Assembly: GCF_030388245.1 (NCBI RefSeq)
Contig: NZ_CP098364.1
Span: 1 to 64,000, forward strand
DNA from: Paracoccus sp. TOH
Lineage (GTDB): Bacteria; Pseudomonadota; Alphaproteobacteria; Rhodobacterales; Rhodobacteraceae
Length of the DNA: 64,000 nucleotides
Direction of reading: 5' to 3'
Each line of letters begins with the position of its first letter. Positions within the stretch are counted from its first letter, which is position 1. A model generated the notes under the pieces. It did not search any database. It worked only from the letters and a program-made list of their open reading frames with translations, and was not told the DNA's origin. Below are positions 1 to 8,627 of this stretch, in pieces. The translations under genes and the position numbers were made by a program.

Positions 1-995
1 TGGCCGTCGGTCCCGACATTGCTGAAAGCATCGACCGGATCGAGTTCGACAGGGTCGCCCTGCGCGAACGGACCAATGTGTTCGAGGATCTGGGCGTGCC
101 CTTCCCGCGGCTGCAATTGTGGGTCGATGCGGATGCACCGAAGGATCGCTGGCAATTGCTGGTCGAAAGCGTGCCGGTTGCAGAGGGCTATATTCCGGCG
201 GGACGGCTGCGCCTGACCGATGACGCGGAAACCGCCGAGATCCTGGGCATTCCTGTTGATGATATCGAGCTGAGCCCGACCGAGCCGCACAGCCATTGGT
301 GCGATGCGTCGAAGGCCTATGAGCTTGAGAAGAACGGAGTTGCCTATCAATCCCCGGCCGAGGCGCTGGCTCATATCGCGGCCCGCAGATTGCCGCGCCA
401 TGCCGCCGAATTTCTGGGCGTGCAAGAGGTGGGCGCGCTGCTTGCGGCGATGGAATCGCGCTATGACAGCCTGGTCACCGAGGCGCAGAAGGCGCTGTCG
501 CTCCAAAAGATCGCGACGATCATGCGGCGCCTGGTGGAGGAGGAGATTCCGGTTCGAAACCTGCGGGTTCTGCTGGAAACCATCGTCGACTGGGCCCCGC
601 GCGAGAAGGATCCCGAGCTTCTGTCGGAATATGTCCGCACCGCGCTGGCCCGTCAGATCAGCTACAAGTTCGCCGATCGGGATCGCTTCATCGCCGCCTA
701 TATCGTCGATGCCGATATTGAGGGGCTGATCCGCAGCTCGATCCGCAATTCCTCGTCGGGGGAATATCTCTCGCTGGAGTCGAAACAGTCGCGCCGCCTG
801 CTGGAGCGCCTGAAGGAAACCGTCGGCGATCCGCAATGCCATTCTGCGCCGCCGGTCTTTATCTCGACCACCGAGACCCGCCGCTTCCTGCGCAAGTTCC
901 TTGCGACGCATGAGATCACCTTCCCGGTGCTCTCGCACAAAGAGATCGCCCCCAGCTTCAAGGTGCAACCCATCGCGATGTTGTCGTTACAATGA
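1..995 (+). CDS. sctV: T3SS export gate protein SctV (partial, C-terminal part)
   Basis: The frame is already open at position 3, so the gene enters from the left; about 330 C-terminal residues are visible against roughly 680-700 for the family. They correspond to the cytoplasmic domain of the LcrD/FlhA/SctV family, which forms the nonameric ring receiving substrates and chaperones beneath the export gate. Family features seen include RQISYKFADRDRFIAAYIVD-like text followed by a stretch ending in QSRRLLERL, and a closing segment ITFPVLSHKEIAP typical of the SctV C-terminus. The stop overlaps the ATG of the next gene by four bases (ATGA). The membrane domain lies outside the window. Non-flagellar identity rests on the following secretin gene and the rest of the cluster. 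Confidence 0.9.
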   Translation, partial: AVGPDIAESIDRIEFDRVALRERTNVFEDLGVPFPRLQLWVDADAPKDRWQLLVESVPVAEGYIPAGRLRLTDDAETAEILGIPVDDIELSPTEPHSHWCDASKAYELEKNGVAYQSPAEALAHIAARRLPRHAAEFLGVQEVGALLAAMESRYDSLVTEAQKALSLQKIATIMRRLVEEEIPVRNLRVLLETIVDWAPREKDPELLSEYVRTALARQISYKFADRDRFIAAYIVDADIEGLIRSSIRNSSSGEYLSLESKQSRRLLERLKETVGDPQCHSAPPVFISTTETRRFLRKFLATHEITFPVLSHKEIAPSFKVQPIAMLSLQ

Positions 996-2254
996 AAAAA
1001 CTCCTGACCCATATTTATGGACGCCTTGGCCGGATGGCCGTGACAGGTTTCGTCGCAGCCCTGATCGCGGGCGTCGTCATCACCGGCGCCGATGCGCAAT
1101 CGACGCGTATCTATCTGAGCGAGGGGGACGGGCGCCGGATCGAGCTGCCGGAAGATACGGCAACGGTCTATATCGCCAATCCGATGATTGCGGACGCGCA
1201 GGCTATCTCGCCCACGGCGATCTATCTGACGGGCTATACGCCGGGACGCACCAGTGTGGTCATCACCGGCGAGAACAGCGCAGTCAGCGCCGAATATGAG
1301 GTCGAGGTGATGCCTGCCTCCGGCGGCGCGGAAGCCCTGCTTCCCTCCGAGACGATGGTTCGGCGCAAGGAAGGCATCGCGATCATCTCGGGCGGAGTGA
1401 AAGACGTTCAGGGCACGCGCGGCGTGGTCGCTTCCGAACGTTCCTTCGGGCGCCAGGGCGTCGTGACGCGCGATGAGACGACCTATGGCGGTGGCACGCA
1501 GATCTCGTTGCGGGTTCGCTTTGTCGAAGCCTCCAGAAGCGAATTGCGCCGGATGGGCGTGGATCTGGCCGCACTTGGGGCAAGCGCGGGCGGCCCGCTG
1601 CGCGTCGTCACCGGCGGCGATCCAAGCGGTTTTCTGGGCGGGGCGGCGGCCAGCGGCCCGGCCATTGGCGGGCGGATGACCTCGGGTAGCTTCACCATCG
1701 ACACGATGATCAATGCGCTGGAAGAGCGCGGGGCCGTCCAGATCCTGTCTGAACCGACATTGACCACCGTATCGGGTCGCCGCGCCAGCTTCCGCGCGGG
1801 CGGCGAGATCGGCTATCCGATCAATCAGGGCGACGGCGTGATTTCGGCCGCGTTCCGGCAATATGGCGTCTCGATCGAATTCCTGCCCACAATCCTGCCG
1901 AACGGCCGCATCGCCATCGAGGTTCAGCCCGAGGTCAGCTTCCTCAATCACGACAACCAGGTGAGTGTGGACGGTTTCGTGGTTCCCGGCCTGTCGGTGC
2001 GCCGTGCCGATACCACGGTCGAGGTCGGCAGCGGCCAGACCTTCGCCATTGCCGGTCTTTACGAGCAGTTCTCGGAGAACGGCCGCCGCGGCACGCCGGG
2101 GATGAGCGGGCTCTTCGGGCGGTCGAGCAATGTCCGGCAAGAACGCGAGCTGTTGATCTTCATCACCCCCTATATCGCCGAGGCCAGCAATGTCAGCGGC
2201 CCGCCGATCGCCCGGCGCCCGCTGCGCCATACCGTGGGGTTCATCACCAGATGA
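992..2254 (+). CDS. sctC: Outer-membrane secretin, Tad/CpaC-like (RhcC2-type SctC)
   Basis: 420 residues. A Sec signal peptide (hydrophobic ~15-32, likely cut after ADA at ~35) precedes a small N-domain (~38-110, motif RIELPEDTATVYIANP, then IYLTGYTPGRTSVVI) that is the hallmark of CpaC/RcpA secretins of Tad pili. The secretin core follows (~160-400) with MINALEERGAVQILSEPTL, VPGLSVRRADTTVEV and GQTFAIAGLY, ending in ELLIFITPYI. It should form the outer-membrane ring of the T3SS. It lacks the N0/N1 domains of YscC-type secretins; a separate gene at 8013 encodes a protein with such domains, matching the split RhcC1/RhcC2 secretin of rhizobial T3SS. Overlaps sctV by 4 bp and the next gene by 4 bp, so translation is probably coupled. 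Confidence 0.88.
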   Translation: MKKLLTHIYGRLGRMAVTGFVAALIAGVVITGADAQSTRIYLSEGDGRRIELPEDTATVYIANPMIADAQAISPTAIYLTGYTPGRTSVVITGENSAVSAEYEVEVMPASGGAEALLPSETMVRRKEGIAIISGGVKDVQGTRGVVASERSFGRQGVVTRDETTYGGGTQISLRVRFVEASRSELRRMGVDLAALGASAGGPLRVVTGGDPSGFLGGAAASGPAIGGRMTSGSFTIDTMINALEERGAVQILSEPTLTTVSGRRASFRAGGEIGYPINQGDGVISAAFRQYGVSIEFLPTILPNGRIAIEVQPEVSFLNHDNQVSVDGFVVPGLSVRRADTTVEVGSGQTFAIAGLYEQFSENGRRGTPGMSGLFGRSSNVRQERELLIFITPYIAEASNVSGPPIARRPLRHTVGFITR

Positions 2255-2658
2255 AATATCTTTCAATCCCCGTCGTTGCTCTGCTGGCTGCCTGCACCGA
2301 TCCGCTGATCAAAGATTCGGACGTGATCGCCCGCGCCTCGGCCCCGGCCTATGGCTATTCCGAAAGCGGCCATGTCATCCCGTCCTCGTGCCAGCGCGTC
2401 GGCGGCATCCATTCGCGCCGCGCGCCGGGCTGCGAGCGTGATCTGGTTCTGGCGCGACAGGTCGCCAATCCGCGCGATCTCGTCTCGCCGATCAGCCCCG
2501 GTCCTGCCGCGGCGGGTCCACTCGGGCGGGCGGCGGACAGCTATATCTACGGCCATGACGGTTCAGGCCGGCCCAACTATCCTGAAGACCCCCATTGGCC
2601 GCTCCGGTCGGGATCGGCGGGCGGAGCGGGCCAGTCGCGATCGATCGAGGTCGAATGA
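2251..2658 (+). CDS. Small lipoprotein, CpaD-like; putative secretin partner
   Basis: 135 residues with a short lipoprotein signal (LLAAC, lipidated Cys at ~15). The middle part CERDLVLARQVANPRDLV resembles the conserved block of CpaD proteins (a cysteine, then ...VANPRDL), a Tad-pilus lipoprotein that accompanies the CpaC secretin. Full CpaD is usually longer (about 200 residues or more), so this is a reduced version or only a distant relative. It starts inside the secretin stop (ATGA overlap), so co-translation with the secretin is likely. Inferred role: assembly, anchoring or stabilisation of the secretin ring. The CpaD assignment is pattern-based and moderate; the lipoprotein call is firm. 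Confidence 0.65.
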   Translation: MKYLSIPVVALLAACTDPLIKDSDVIARASAPAYGYSESGHVIPSSCQRVGGIHSRRAPGCERDLVLARQVANPRDLVSPISPGPAAAGPLGRAADSYIYGHDGSGRPNYPEDPHWPLRSGSAGGAGQSRSIEVE

Positions 2659-2752
2659 CGATGCCCCATTAGTACAGGGCCGCACATGTCCCGGCCAGCG
2701 TATCAGGTTCACGGTTGGTAACGACAGGTCAATGCATCCTGAGGAGGGAATA

Positions 2753-3745
2753 ATGGAAGTGAACGCTCACGCTGCCGGATGGCAGGACTTCTACAACGAC
2801 CGCCAATCACGCCGCGATTCCGCGCCCGACGAGGCGTTGAAGAAGCATTTCCAGGCGGAACTGGACGTGGCGCGTCAGACCATGCAGGCCATGGGGCTGG
2901 ACATTCCCGAAGGCCGGCCCGCGCCGGAAACCGAGGCCCCCGCGGGTGGCGAGGATCTGCCCGGTGATGTTCCGGGCGATGTTGCGGGTGAGGTGCCCGG
3001 CGATCTGCCCGAGCAGCCGGTCAATGCCGCTGTCCAGCCGGACAACCCCGACCTGCCCGCCGGCGATCCCGAGACGATTGGCTATGAGGATCAGGCCAAG
3101 CTCGACAAATACCGCGAAGACCTTGAGCCCCCTCATCGGGCTCCGGGCGGGCCTGAAGGTCAGGTGCCGAATGATCCGGCGGGCGACATCCCGACCCCGG
3201 TCCAGCGCCACCAGGTCGCCGGCGACGTTGCCACCGTCGAAAGCGCCTCGCCGCAATATAACGACGCGCTCGAGGCCTTCCGCGCGCAGATCCTCGCCGC
3301 CTCCAAGGCAACCGGCGTCCCCCCTGATATGCTTGCCGCGATGATCTGGGAGGAATCCAAGGGCGATCCCGACGCGATCTCGACCAATGCCGAGAACGGT
3401 AAATCCGATATCGGCCTGATGCAGATCAACGAGGACACCTTCGCCGAGATGAAGGCCAAATATCCCGACCTGATCAAGGGCGACATTAACGACCCCGAAT
3501 CCAACATCATGGCGGGCGCGCTGTATCTGGCCGAGAAGAAGAAAGAGTTCGGCGATTGGGACCTGGCGCTGCGGGCCTATAACTCGGGCTCCGCCTCGGT
3601 CGATCCCGACAATCCCGACGTCTCCACCACCGACTTCGGAACCAACAGCTATGTCAGCCGGGTGAACTATTATCAGGACCTGATCAAGGAGGGTCAGGAC
3701 CTCCCCGCCAAATACCCCGGGACCCCCGAACAGGTTGAAGCCTGA
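2753..3745 (+). CDS. Lytic transglycosylase without Sec signal, T3SS-associated
   Basis: 330 residues when started at the ATG at 2753, chosen because a strong GAGGAGGG lies at 2741-2748; open frame further upstream overlaps the lipoprotein gene and has no such site. Residues ~60-150 are a low-complexity acidic, Pro/Gly-rich linker with short PGD(V/L) repeats. The C-terminal ~150 residues are an SLT (lytic transglycosylase family 1) domain: catalytic Glu likely E201 in WEESKGDP, then DIGLMQIN, a GALYL segment and ALRAYNSG. No signal peptide or membrane segment is visible, although the enzyme must act on periplasmic peptidoglycan. T3SS-associated relatives (IpgF/EtgA are Sec-exported; HopP1/HpaH are secreted through the T3SS) suggest export by the system itself. 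It could open the wall for the apparatus or translocon. Confidence 0.85.
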   Translation: MEVNAHAAGWQDFYNDRQSRRDSAPDEALKKHFQAELDVARQTMQAMGLDIPEGRPAPETEAPAGGEDLPGDVPGDVAGEVPGDLPEQPVNAAVQPDNPDLPAGDPETIGYEDQAKLDKYREDLEPPHRAPGGPEGQVPNDPAGDIPTPVQRHQVAGDVATVESASPQYNDALEAFRAQILAASKATGVPPDMLAAMIWEESKGDPDAISTNAENGKSDIGLMQINEDTFAEMKAKYPDLIKGDINDPESNIMAGALYLAEKKKEFGDWDLALRAYNSGSASVDPDNPDVSTTDFGTNSYVSRVNYYQDLIKEGQDLPAKYPGTPEQVEA

Positions 3746-3912
3746 TCGCCCGAACCCGAGCGCCTGCCAATCATGCCACGGCTGCAACGGTAGGCGTCCA
3801 CCGCACCACATAATCCGCACCGAAAGCGGGCACGACAAACCGACGACGCAAAAGATGCGTTAGCCACAACGCTCATCGACATCTGGTCCAAGATATAAGA
3901 GGGAGAAGAACA

Positions 3913-6900
3913 ATGCCCATGGATGTGTCTTCAACTTTAGAACGTCCCAAAATCCCGAAAGAGATCGATATCCCGGCCCCGGTGAAACTGGCAGCCAGAA
4001 GAAGCAATCCCGAACCGGGCAACAATGGCGGCGACGATGGCGATGCCCCCGAAACCCTTAAGGAAGACGACGCTCTTCCTCCGGTCAACAAGCTCGACCC
4101 GAAAAGGGTTGATGAAGATACGATCTCTTACACGTTCAACGGCAAGACGTATTACGTCAATCGTGAGGACACGCCATTCAAATACAATGTGCTTGAAGGC
4201 AAGCTTCTTGGAACTGAGATCGACAAGAGCGACAACAATATCAATGTAAACGTCCCCGAATCCAGCACGACTGACTTCATGAACGCAAAGACGACCGAAG
4301 ACGGGAAGACGGTCGGTGAGTTGTTCCACGAGAACATGAAGAAGGAATGGGGCGATCTCAGCCTCGACGATCCGCGTCGCCAGTATTTCGAGCTGATGGA
4401 GGCCAAGTCGGCTCTGGCTACGGGCTATCACGTCGTGCCCTACCAGACGAGGGACGGCGCGTTCGGATCGACGGTAACGACTTCTCTGGATTCAACATCA
4501 CCCCTTGATCAGGCCAGCACCTATGGTCTTTTGAAGGAAGAGGAAATCGCCAAGAAGCTGGCCGAACTGTCTGAGCGCCCCGAGATCGTAGAGGGCGTGG
4601 ACAAGCTGATGAACGACGCTGTTTCGAAAATCGAGGACCGGCGCGGGCTGACGAACAAGGTCTTCGACACCATGTCCAGCGACGAATACATGGACATGCT
4701 GGAATCCCTGGACCCGGAAGTGGCAAAGGTGCGATTTGCCAACGACCTGAAATCGCTTGATTTCCTTGACAAGAACAAGGCCAGCGAAATCCGGAACAAG
4801 TTCCTCGATGAGGGCCTGGTCGATGAATTCACCAAGATTATGGAGAGCGGTGAATTCGATAAGGAAGCGATAGAGCTTGCTGCCAGCGATACGGTCCAGA
4901 AGGCATTGCAAGCGACTTTCATGTCAGCTTTCGGCATCACCTTCAGCGATATGGCCGTTCAGAACTATCTTAAGGATGGCAGTGGGAACCTGCCTGATGA
5001 CGTCAAGCGTGGTCTGGACAGCTATAAGGTTGCGGTCAACGTTGCCACCACCGCCTTCACGGATTCCTTCAAGGCGAACGGAAAGTTCGACCTGGCTGAT
5101 GTAACGAAGCGTCTCAGTCAGGGCATTTTGGCCGCTGACAACCTTCCGACCTCTTCGACTTCGGTCCGGAACGGCGCGGCGGCGTTGTTGAACGGCGCGA
5201 TCATGAATGGCGCCCTGCCGGCAGCGGGCGGTATTCTTGCCGGTGTCGCCACAATCTATACACTGAACAAGAATGGCGGCGATACGCTCGAGGAGCGTAT
5301 GGGCGCTGCAAGGACCGCGTTGATCGTCATCGCGACCAGCCCGGCCCTGGTGAAGGCCGGTTCGAAAGTGGTCGAGTCCTTCTTCAATAAGCCCGGCATG
5401 ACCGCCATGCTTGGTCTGGAAGACAATACGCAGTTGCGGGAGGCGTTCGAGAAAAAATTCGGCGAAGCGGCCAAGTCGGCCGAGCTGCCCACACCGCCTG
5501 AATCGCCCACGCGCCCCGGATCGCCGGGTTCACCCGGGTTCGGTTTGGATCTGGGCGATATGGGAATAGAACTGGATGACTGGAGCAGGGATCTGCTTGG
5601 GGATATCAACAGGGCCGGTTCGGGAGAGAATGGCTTCTCCGACACCATGCGAAACATGAATGTCGGTCTTGATGACGCGAGCGATGCCGCGACCCGGCCG
5701 ATTGCCGACGCCTTGGACAATGCCGACCCGGCCGACCGCGCCAGCTTGATGAACATGATCGATGACCGTGTGCAAAGCATGGGTGTGGATCCAAGTGATT
5801 TGGATACCCCAAGCAAGCTGCGCATCATCGGAACGATCATGACGACCGTGGGCGGGCTTGCCGACACCGTTGGGGGTATTCTCGACATCGCGCTTGGCGG
5901 CATGTCGCTGGACAAGCTCAGGAAGGATCCGGATGCCATGCCGGATGAGATTGCTGGCGCCACGTTCCAGTTGCTGGGCGGCATCAGTATCGCAGGTATG
6001 GCAGGCACCAGTCTGGCCAGTATGCTTGCAGGTCCCGCTACCGCCGCCACTATGGGGGTAGCGGCTGGTGCGATGGGCATCGCAGGTCTGGTTTTCGGTG
6101 GCATCTCGGCAATCATTGCGGGAGTGGTCGCCAAAAAGAAACAAGATCAGGCGATGGACAACGTCCGCCAGGACTTCAATGACTGGAGCAAGCTTGGCAT
6201 CACCGAGCACGATTGGGGCGACAAGCTCAACTACGCGATTCATATCGCCTACGAGTATAATTCGCGAAAGGGTTCGTCAAAATATTACGACCTCTATCCG
6301 GAAGACAAACCCGTATGGGAGGGACGCCGCAAACAATACGAGGCGTTCACCGAGTACGTGTCCAAGCATGGCAAGATGCACGATGACTGGTTTAAGGACT
6401 GGGACAAGGAAGAACTGGGAGAGAACGTTAGCAACTGGGGGGACAGTTTCGGTTCGGAGGATCCTTCTGGCCTGCCGCGTTTCGGCGATGCCGGAAAACC
6501 GGGCAGCTTCGAAGAATTCAAGCGCGATGTCGACCGTGTCGATGTGGGCTCAATCGAACTGGCCGAAAATGGCCGCGTCATCTTCAGAAAGGATGGTGTC
6601 AAGCAGATCATCGACCCGCAGATCGGCGAGAAGGCAAGCGACAAGGATCGACGGGATATCATCAATTATCTCAAGGATCTGCATCAGATCACCCATCCCG
6701 GCGGCAAGCGTGACCAAGACATAATCGACCGGATTGCCAAACTGCATGACGAATCCGATCGCTATAATGAGATCTCGGATCTGAAGCGTATCCTTGACGA
6801 TAGCAAGCCGCCGCTTTTCGGCAAGGACGGCAATACCAAGGTCGGCACGTTCAGCGATTTCAAGCGGGACATCGACCGCGTCGACATCGCCTCGATCCGG

Positions 6901-7893
6901 CCCGATTCAGGTGACAGCAGCGTCATCTATTTCGAAAAGGACGGTCAGGAATGGATGCTGGATAAAGATGATCACGGCAGCCTGAAAAAGGGGGATGCCG
7001 AAAAGATTTTTGATTATCTGAACAATCTCTACGTCATGACGCATTCTGGCGGCAAACCAGATCAGGATCTGATCGACCGGATCGAGGGATTGTTCGGCAA
7101 GTCCGACGATCACAACGATTTGGACGATCTCAGAGACGAGATCGGGGCCGACAAAGACCCGACCGGGCTGCCGGTATTTGGCGATGGCGGCAAGCCCGGC
7201 ACCTTCAAGGACTTCCGGCGTGATATCGATCGCGTGGATATCGGGTCGATCGAGCTTGCCGATGGCGGGCGCGTCATCTTCAAGAAGGACGGGGTCCTGC
7301 AGGTCATCAACCCATCGGATGGCGACAAGGCCGGGCGCGACACACGTCGCGACATCATTCGCTATCTGGAAGGGCTCTACCATCTAGCGCGGCCCGACGG
7401 CGATCTGGACAAGGATCGCGTCGACATGATGAACGACATCTTCAGGCGCACCGATAAGTACAACGATCTGGACGCGATCCGCGACAAGATCGAAATGGAG
7501 GAAAGCGCCGATGGTCTGCCGTTCTTCGGAGACGGCGGCAAGCCCGGCAAGTTCGGCGACTTCAAGGAGGACATCGACAGGGTGGACATCGGCTCGATCG
7601 AACTGCTGGACAACGGCAACGTCATCTTCACCAAGGATGGGGTGATGCAGGTCGTCTCGGTCACGCATGGCAGCGATTCCGACAAGAAAACGCGCGAACA
7701 GATCATTAACTACCTGAAGGAGATGCACAATATCGCCCACCCGGACGGCAAGTTTGATCGGGGGATCGCAGAGCGGATGGATTGGGTGCTCGGCGCCAAC
7801 GACAAGCACAACGATCCGGACAAGATTGGCGACTACATCGACGAATGGATTCGCAAAGGAAGGCCGAAAGAAAAGGATAGGAAAAAATGGTGA
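3913..7893 (+). CDS. Large HrpK/HrpF-like translocator or effector candidate with four C-terminal repeats
   Basis: 1326 residues, no signal peptide. The N-terminus (~1-60) is Pro/Asp-rich and polar, as in T3SS substrates. Hydrophobic segments lie at ~427-450, ~638-662 and ~682-742 (long Gly/Ala-rich stretch ending before AKKKQDQ). Four tandem repeats of about 113-125 residues start at residues 853, 966, 1085 and 1201. Each opens with LPxFGDGGKPGxF, then DFKxDIDRVDIGSIEL, a beta-like VIFxKDGVxQVI, then a helical INYLxxLHxIxHP. Repeat 2 is the most diverged. The architecture recalls proteins annotated as HrpK-domain type III effectors/translocators. The place just before the rhcC1-like gene is that of nolX, a HrpF-like translocator, in rhizobia. 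RBS AGAGGGAG sits ~10 nt before the ATG. Exact function is inferred, not shown. Confidence 0.7.
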   Translation: MPMDVSSTLERPKIPKEIDIPAPVKLAARRSNPEPGNNGGDDGDAPETLKEDDALPPVNKLDPKRVDEDTISYTFNGKTYYVNREDTPFKYNVLEGKLLGTEIDKSDNNINVNVPESSTTDFMNAKTTEDGKTVGELFHENMKKEWGDLSLDDPRRQYFELMEAKSALATGYHVVPYQTRDGAFGSTVTTSLDSTSPLDQASTYGLLKEEEIAKKLAELSERPEIVEGVDKLMNDAVSKIEDRRGLTNKVFDTMSSDEYMDMLESLDPEVAKVRFANDLKSLDFLDKNKASEIRNKFLDEGLVDEFTKIMESGEFDKEAIELAASDTVQKALQATFMSAFGITFSDMAVQNYLKDGSGNLPDDVKRGLDSYKVAVNVATTAFTDSFKANGKFDLADVTKRLSQGILAADNLPTSSTSVRNGAAALLNGAIMNGALPAAGGILAGVATIYTLNKNGGDTLEERMGAARTALIVIATSPALVKAGSKVVESFFNKPGMTAMLGLEDNTQLREAFEKKFGEAAKSAELPTPPESPTRPGSPGSPGFGLDLGDMGIELDDWSRDLLGDINRAGSGENGFSDTMRNMNVGLDDASDAATRPIADALDNADPADRASLMNMIDDRVQSMGVDPSDLDTPSKLRIIGTIMTTVGGLADTVGGILDIALGGMSLDKLRKDPDAMPDEIAGATFQLLGGISIAGMAGTSLASMLAGPATAATMGVAAGAMGIAGLVFGGISAIIAGVVAKKKQDQAMDNVRQDFNDWSKLGITEHDWGDKLNYAIHIAYEYNSRKGSSKYYDLYPEDKPVWEGRRKQYEAFTEYVSKHGKMHDDWFKDWDKEELGENVSNWGDSFGSEDPSGLPRFGDAGKPGSFEEFKRDVDRVDVGSIELAENGRVIFRKDGVKQIIDPQIGEKASDKDRRDIINYLKDLHQITHPGGKRDQDIIDRIAKLHDESDRYNEISDLKRILDDSKPPLFGKDGNTKVGTFSDFKRDIDRVDIASIRPDSGDSSVIYFEKDGQEWMLDKDDHGSLKKGDAEKIFDYLNNLYVMTHSGGKPDQDLIDRIEGLFGKSDDHNDLDDLRDEIGADKDPTGLPVFGDGGKPGTFKDFRRDIDRVDIGSIELADGGRVIFKKDGVLQVINPSDGDKAGRDTRRDIIRYLEGLYHLARPDGDLDKDRVDMMNDIFRRTDKYNDLDAIRDKIEMEESADGLPFFGDGGKPGKFGDFKEDIDRVDIGSIELLDNGNVIFTKDGVMQVVSVTHGSDSDKKTREQIINYLKEMHNIAHPDGKFDRGIAERMDWVLGANDKHNDPDKIGDYIDEWIRKGRPKEKDRKKW

Positions 7894-7973
7894 TTTTCCG
7901 CCGCCGCGCAGGGTCCGCATCAGAAAGCCAATGTTTTCATGCACGCTGACCGTCCGATGATCATCAGAAATAT

Positions 7974-7996
7974 GCCGCCGGCGTTTCGCCGGCGGC
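7974..7996 (+). terminator. GC-rich stem-loop between the large translocator-like gene and the secretin N-domain gene
   Basis: A perfect 10-bp stem (GCCGCCGGCG / CGCCGGCGGC) closes on a TTT loop. No U-run follows, so it is either a weak or factor-assisted terminator, or an RNA processing or stability element that uncouples expression of the abundant substrate gene from the apparatus genes downstream. Confidence 0.5.
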
Positions 7997-8012
7997 GCGT
8001 TCGAGATTTGCG

Positions 8013-8627
8013 GTGATGGTTCGCGTTTTCGTCCTGGTGCCCGTTCTTGGCATTTGCGCGCTGCTTCGGATGGGGGCACCTGCGGCGGCGCAGCACCCCG
8101 ACCTGCTTCGGGCGTTTCCCTACGCGGCCAGTGACGAGCGGGCCGATACTGCCTTGCGCGATCTGATGCGGCGGACAGGGATCCCGGTGATCATCAGCAA
8201 CGAGATCAGTGGGACGGTATCGGTCAACAACAGCAATGGCAGCATCATGGACGTGCTGAACTCGATCTCGGAACAGGTCAATGGTGTGTGGTGGTTCGAT
8301 GGCAGCGCGGTGCGGGTCGAGCCAAGCTCGGTTCTGACCAGCCGGATGATCCCGCTGGACGGGTTTACGGTCGGGCAGTTCCGCCAGCAGATACGGGCGG
8401 TGCGGCTTGAGGATGCGCGCTTTCCGATCAGTGCGGCCGAAGATGCCTCGATGATCCGGCTGTCGGGTCCGACGGGCTATGTCGATGCGGTCGAGGCGTT
8501 GGCCCTTCATCTGACGGAACTTCGTCGCGCGGACAAGCCCGTGCACGCGGGCTTTCCGGTCATCATCAGGGGACGGGAAACGGCGAGATCGCAACCCGAA
8601 ACCCCGCAACAACAAGGAAATGAGTAG
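8013..8627 (+). CDS. rhcC1: Secretin N-domain protein, RhcC1/NolW-like
   Basis: 204 residues. The start is GTG (8013) immediately followed by ATG (8016); either could be used. A Sec signal (hydrophobic ~4-26, cut after AAA-Q) precedes an N0-like domain (~35-100: DTALRDLMRRTGIPVIIS, then VSVNNSNGSIMDVLNSI and VWWFDGSAVRVEP) and an N1-like domain (~108-170: IPLDGF...IRAVRLEDARFPIS...SGPTGYVDAVEAL). This is the N-terminal third of a YscC/HrcC secretin without the membrane-spanning core. In rhizobia the same piece is the separate gene nolW/rhcC1, just before nolB-nolT. The two halves probably meet in the periplasm to connect the secretin with the inner-membrane rings. The end overlaps the next start by 8 bp. 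Confidence 0.8.
   Translation: MMVRVFVLVPVLGICALLRMGAPAAAQHPDLLRAFPYAASDERADTALRDLMRRTGIPVIISNEISGTVSVNNSNGSIMDVLNSISEQVNGVWWFDGSAVRVEPSSVLTSRMIPLDGFTVGQFRQQIRAVRLEDARFPISAAEDASMIRLSGPTGYVDAVEALALHLTELRRADKPVHAGFPVIIRGRETARSQPETPQQQGNE

Noticed and set aside
698..2266. Long open frame (522 codons) on the - strand opposite the secretin gene
   Set aside because: It mirrors the + strand secretin in a GC-rich gene, has no recognisable family, and the + strand shows signal peptide, motifs and overlaps with neighbours.
3746..3912. tts-box-like promoter (TtsI target) before the translocator-like gene
   Set aside because: Given the rhizobial-type gene order I looked for the conserved tts-box text here and in 2659-2752 and did not find a convincing match.
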